Origin: CADEEN01 sp963840805
Lineage (GTDB): Bacteria > Pseudomonadota > Gammaproteobacteria > Burkholderiales > Burkholderiaceae_C
Assembly (NCBI GenBank): GCA_963840805.1
Contig: CAWJAJ010000016.1
Location: 1-64,000 of the forward strand
DNA length: 64,000 nucleotides
Direction of reading: 5' to 3'
In this document: positions 61,680-64,000 of the stretch, piece by piece
Layout of the letters: each line of letters opens with the position of its first letter
How positions within the stretch are numbered: the first letter of the stretch is position 1
Notes under the pieces: generated by a model
What the model was told of the DNA's origin: nothing
Seen by the model: the letters and a program-made list of their open reading frames with translations, nothing else
Database searches by the model: none
Made by a program: the position numbers and the translations under genes

Positions 61680-62200
61680 TCATCGCCCGCCTTGCTGCTC
61701 CATCAGCAGGTAGGTGTTGTAGGCGTTCATGCGGTTGACCGCACGAAACAGCGGCATGTGCTCGAAACGCGACCAGTCGATCCTGGCGTAGGCCTCGTCG
61801 AAGGGCTCGAGGTCGCGCGCGGCATCGCCCATGGTCTGGCGCAGGTAGGCCAGGTCGTCGCGCGTCAGTTCCAGGTCGGCCAGCGGATCGGCTGCGACGT
61901 GATGCGGCGGATCCCGGCGATCATTTCCTCGGCCAGCGTCGGCGAGCCCAGCGCGTCGATGACGACCACGCCGTCACCGGTGACGACGAAGCCCGCGTTG
62001 GAAATGAAGTTGCGGTTCGCCGCCGACCCCTGCGCCGATTCGCCCTGCACGAACCAGACGTCGTCGGCCACCTTGACCGCCCTCGCCGGGGTCTGCGCAG
62101 CCCGCGTCGCGCTCCACGCGCTGCTGCATGACAGCCCGAGTCCGAGCAGCGCCGCTCGGCGCGTCAGCGAATCGACAAGTCGCACTGACGCCACGCGCAA
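61680..62200 (-). pseudogene. Metallo-beta-lactamase-fold hydrolase (SoxH-like) with internal deletion
   Basis: The 5' part reads as a Tat-type exported MBL-fold protein (signal with LTRRAALLGLGLS; then VKVADDVWFVQGESAQGSAA, NFISNAGFVVTGDGVVVIDA). It stops making sense at about 61880, just where the zinc motif HxHxDH should follow RRITSQPIR. The next bases encode, in another frame, what looks like the protein's C terminus (LELTRDDLAYLRQTMGDAAR; FRAVNRMNAYNTYLLMEQQ) ending at 61680. About 150-200 residues, including all zinc ligands, are missing. It could be a real deletion or an assembly collapse. Confidence 0.65.
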
Positions 62201-62206
62201 TCCCGG

Positions 62207-62638
62207 TCAACTGGAGATGTAGGCCCAACCTTCGCGCTGGCGCTTGATGATCTGGCCCAGGCCGGCCGCGACGTAGCCGATCTTGGGCAGCATGTCCTCG
62301 CGCGTCAGCTTCTGCCGCCGCATCGTCACTTCGCAAGCGCTGATGTGCACGCCGAGCTTGAGCGCATCCGCGACGCGCGGGCCCTGGGTGGAATCGAGCT
62401 TGAGCACGCCAAGGCCGTGGCCGAGCGCCACCAGTTCGAGCTCGACCTTGTCGGGCCCGTACAGTTCGCGCAGGTTCTCGATGTAGTTGAGCGCCTGGTT
62501 CCACAGCTTCGGGTCGGGCGTACTGACCTGGATCACCACGCGCTCCGTGGCTGCGCCCGCAGTCGTTTGCGCGCGTGCCGCCTCGGTGGCGGCCACGGCC
62601 GCGCCGGCGGCCGATAGCAGGGCGAGTCGTCGTTTCAT
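62207..62638 (-). CDS. Exported DsrE-family protein
   Basis: A 143-aa protein with an N-terminal export signal (KRRLALLSAAGAAVAATEAARA) and a DsrE/DsrF-like fold (RVVIQVSTPDPKLWNQALNY; VELELVALGHGLGVLKL; LGVHISACEVTMRRQKL). The Cys in SACEVTM is at the position used by sulfur-carrying DsrE proteins. It sits between soxB and the deleted MBL-fold gene, so handling of sulfur during thiosulfate oxidation is likely. Confidence 0.83.
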   Translation of the reverse strand: MKRRLALLSAAGAAVAATEAARAQTTAGAATERVVIQVSTPDPKLWNQALNYIENLRELYGPDKVELELVALGHGLGVLKLDSTQGPRVADALKLGVHISACEVTMRRQKLTREDMLPKIGYVAAGLGQIIKRQREGWAYISS

Positions 62639-62747
62639 CTGAAGGTCTCCTGGTGGTGGTAACGCCCGTTGCGCGCTTGCCGGCGCGAAGACAGTCTTGG
62701 GTGCGGACCCGGGGTCGACGGTCCTGGCGGTAAGAAGGCCCCGTCGA

Positions 62748-64000
62748 TCATGGCCTGGCCCCTCGCAGGGGCTGCACTTCGGGGAATCCGAAACGGTAGG
62801 CCGGCATTTGAACCGGCTCGCCGGTGGCCCTGCTCTTCAAGCTGATGCGATTCAATTGCGTGTCGGCTGTCTTGCCGGGCAGCGATGCCAGGTAGTTCAC
62901 GACCACCTCGGCGCCATCCAATGCGCTGCCATCGCCGTCTTTCAGGACCACGATGTCGGCGGCGGGCAGCACGTTGATCAGGCCCGGATCGGCGCTGTAC
63001 CAGTAGGAGGCGTAGCTGTAGTCCTTGGCGGGATCGAGGGCCTGGCCGCCGACCTTGATGTTCGAGGCGCGCTGGCCCTGGGCCTGGTAGGGATCGAGGT
63101 CCATCGTGACGCCGCTGAAGTTGAACAACCAGCCGCCCGTCCAGCTGGCCACGTCGGCTGCGAGCGAGCCGTTGGCGGCGCCTTCGATCTGCTGCTTGAG
63201 GGCCATGCCCTTGATCCTGCCCTTGGCGATCTGCGCGCCGATCGGCATGAAGTGGTAAAGGTCTTCCATCAGGATCGGACCGGGCCGCACGTGGGTGCCA
63301 TAGCGGAAACCGCGGATCGCGCCGATATCGGCACCGGCCTGGGCCCGAAACGCATCGGTCAGGAAGTCGTGGGCCGAGCCCTCGATGGCTGCCGGCATGG
63401 CCTCGCGGGCAAAGTTCGAGCGGTGCAGCCCGATCTTGGTGTGGCCGACCACCGTGTCGATCGGGCGCTTGAGCCTGGCGCCGTTGAAGGGGTTGGTGTG
63501 GGCCGAGAACTGTTTGCCGGCGACGAAGCTCGCGCGGGCCTTCTTCACCAGCGCGGCGACCTTGCCGTCGGCCTTGATCCGGTCGGTGATGTCGTAGCCC
63601 TTCCAGGCCCACTTGGCGACCTTGCCGTCCTTCACCGTCAACGTGATCTGCCCGAGACGGGTGCCGTCCTGGCCTTCCTCGACGATCAGCGTGCCGCCGG
63701 CGGTGACCACCGGCTCCTGCGTCTCCTCGTGCATGTCGGAGGACAGCACGACGTCGATGCCGGCGATCTTTTCGGCCAGCCGCACGTTGTTGGCCAAGCC
63801 CATCTCCGAGGCCATCACCACCACGTCGACCTTGTGCACTTCTCGCAGTTCCTTGACCATCGCGGCGGCGACAGCATCGACCTCGCTGCCGTTCTTCATG
63901 AAGTAGAAGCCCTTGGTCACCGTGCGGCCCACCACCTGCGGGCCACGGTCGGTGGTCAGACCCAGAATGCCGACCTTCACGCCGCCGACATACCTGATCA
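62748..64000 (-). CDS. soxB: Thiosulfohydrolase SoxB, C-terminal part (5' end outside window)
   Basis: SoxB hydrolyses the sulfate group from thiosulfate bound to SoxYZ in the periplasm. About 417 C-terminal residues are in the window, and the frame is open to the edge (YVGGVKVGILGLTTDRGPQV). Seen are the metallophosphatase part (VVMASEMGLANNVRLAEKIA; VVLSSDMHEETQEPVV) and the 5'-nucleotidase C-terminal domain (DTVVGHTKIGLHRSNFAREA; FRYGTHVRPGPILMEDLYHF; YSYASYWYSADPGLINVLPA). The rest of a sox cluster probably lies to the right. Confidence 0.95.
   Translation of the reverse strand, partial: IRYVGGVKVGILGLTTDRGPQVVGRTVTKGFYFMKNGSEVDAVAAAMVKELREVHKVDVVVMASEMGLANNVRLAEKIAGIDVVLSSDMHEETQEPVVTAGGTLIVEEGQDGTRLGQITLTVKDGKVAKWAWKGYDITDRIKADGKVAALVKKARASFVAGKQFSAHTNPFNGARLKRPIDTVVGHTKIGLHRSNFAREAMPAAIEGSAHDFLTDAFRAQAGADIGAIRGFRYGTHVRPGPILMEDLYHFMPIGAQIAKGRIKGMALKQQIEGAANGSLAADVASWTGGWLFNFSGVTMDLDPYQAQGQRASNIKVGGQALDPAKDYSYASYWYSADPGLINVLPAADIVVLKDGDGSALDGAEVVVNYLASLPGKTADTQLNRISLKSRATGEPVQMPAYRFGFPEVQPLRGARP

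Overview
The window is a high-GC (clearly above 60%) proteobacterial chromosome segment. Codon use, gene content and gene order point to a betaproteobacterium of the order Burkholderiales, most like the Rubrivivax/Leptothrix/Methylibium group. This is inferred from a red-type (form I C/D) RuBisCO operon with CbbX, a Sox thiosulfate-oxidation gene, a betaproteobacterial proteasome homologue, and the order aceE / PAS kinase / FixJ-type regulator / folD. It looks like a facultative autotroph able to oxidise reduced sulfur. I found no rRNA, tRNA, CRISPR array or insertion-sequence transposase.

Layout. 1-9.3 kb: a surface-adhesion island. It holds the 3' part of a giant type I secreted adhesin (VWA, two RTX blocks, six Calx-beta domains), a LapD-type c-di-GMP receptor, a LapG-type protease and a TolC-family outer-membrane channel. 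9.3-16.1 kb: a pyruvate dehydrogenase operon (aceE-aceF-proteasome homologue-lpdA), with a divergent two-component system (16.3-19.5 kb) and then folD and prlC. 22.6-25.8 kb: a small exported DUF4124/glutaredoxin-like protein, an MFS transporter and rmuC. 25.9-34.7 kb: purine/ureide catabolism (M20 hydrolase, UraD-AllC fusion, PuuE, GntR regulator, PuuD, NCS2 permease, class II aldolase, tautomerase). 34.7-43.7 kb: mixed genes, namely a cytoplasmic-looking ABC-type binding protein, an NTF2-like protein, a CadC-like regulator, a double thioredoxin, a methyltransferase-like lipoprotein, a CoA-binding protein, metY and a LysR regulator. 43.8-47.4 kb: gcl-hyi-glxR. 47.5-59.1 kb: a Calvin-cycle operon on the minus strand (cbbL-S-E-X-F-P-T-Z-Y, then an ArsR gene) with divergent cbbR. 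59.3-64 kb: a wax ester synthase/DGAT-like gene, a haem lipoprotein, a deleted metallo-beta-lactamase-fold gene, a DsrE-like protein and the end of soxB, which runs off the window.

The genes converge on glyoxylate. Urate is opened by PuuD, processed by UraD, PuuE and AllC, and ends as ureidoglycolate/glyoxylate. RuBisCO oxygenation gives phosphoglycolate, which CbbZ turns to glycolate, again a glyoxylate source. Gcl, Hyi and GlxR then turn glyoxylate into glycerate. Thiosulfate oxidation by Sox could supply electrons for carbon fixation.

The most unusual structure is in the 750-bp gap between cbbP and cbbF. Two inverted copies of a repeat core of about 180 bp lie there, each closed by its own perfect 30-bp inverted repeat, and the two 30-bp stems differ completely in sequence. 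This looks like conservation of structure rather than of stem sequence.

Caution on data quality: many genes at 4.8-10.6, 40.9-47 and 56-58.6 kb need one or more single-base corrections to read through. I annotate these as genes spanning the corrected frames. Sequencing or assembly error is the likeliest cause.
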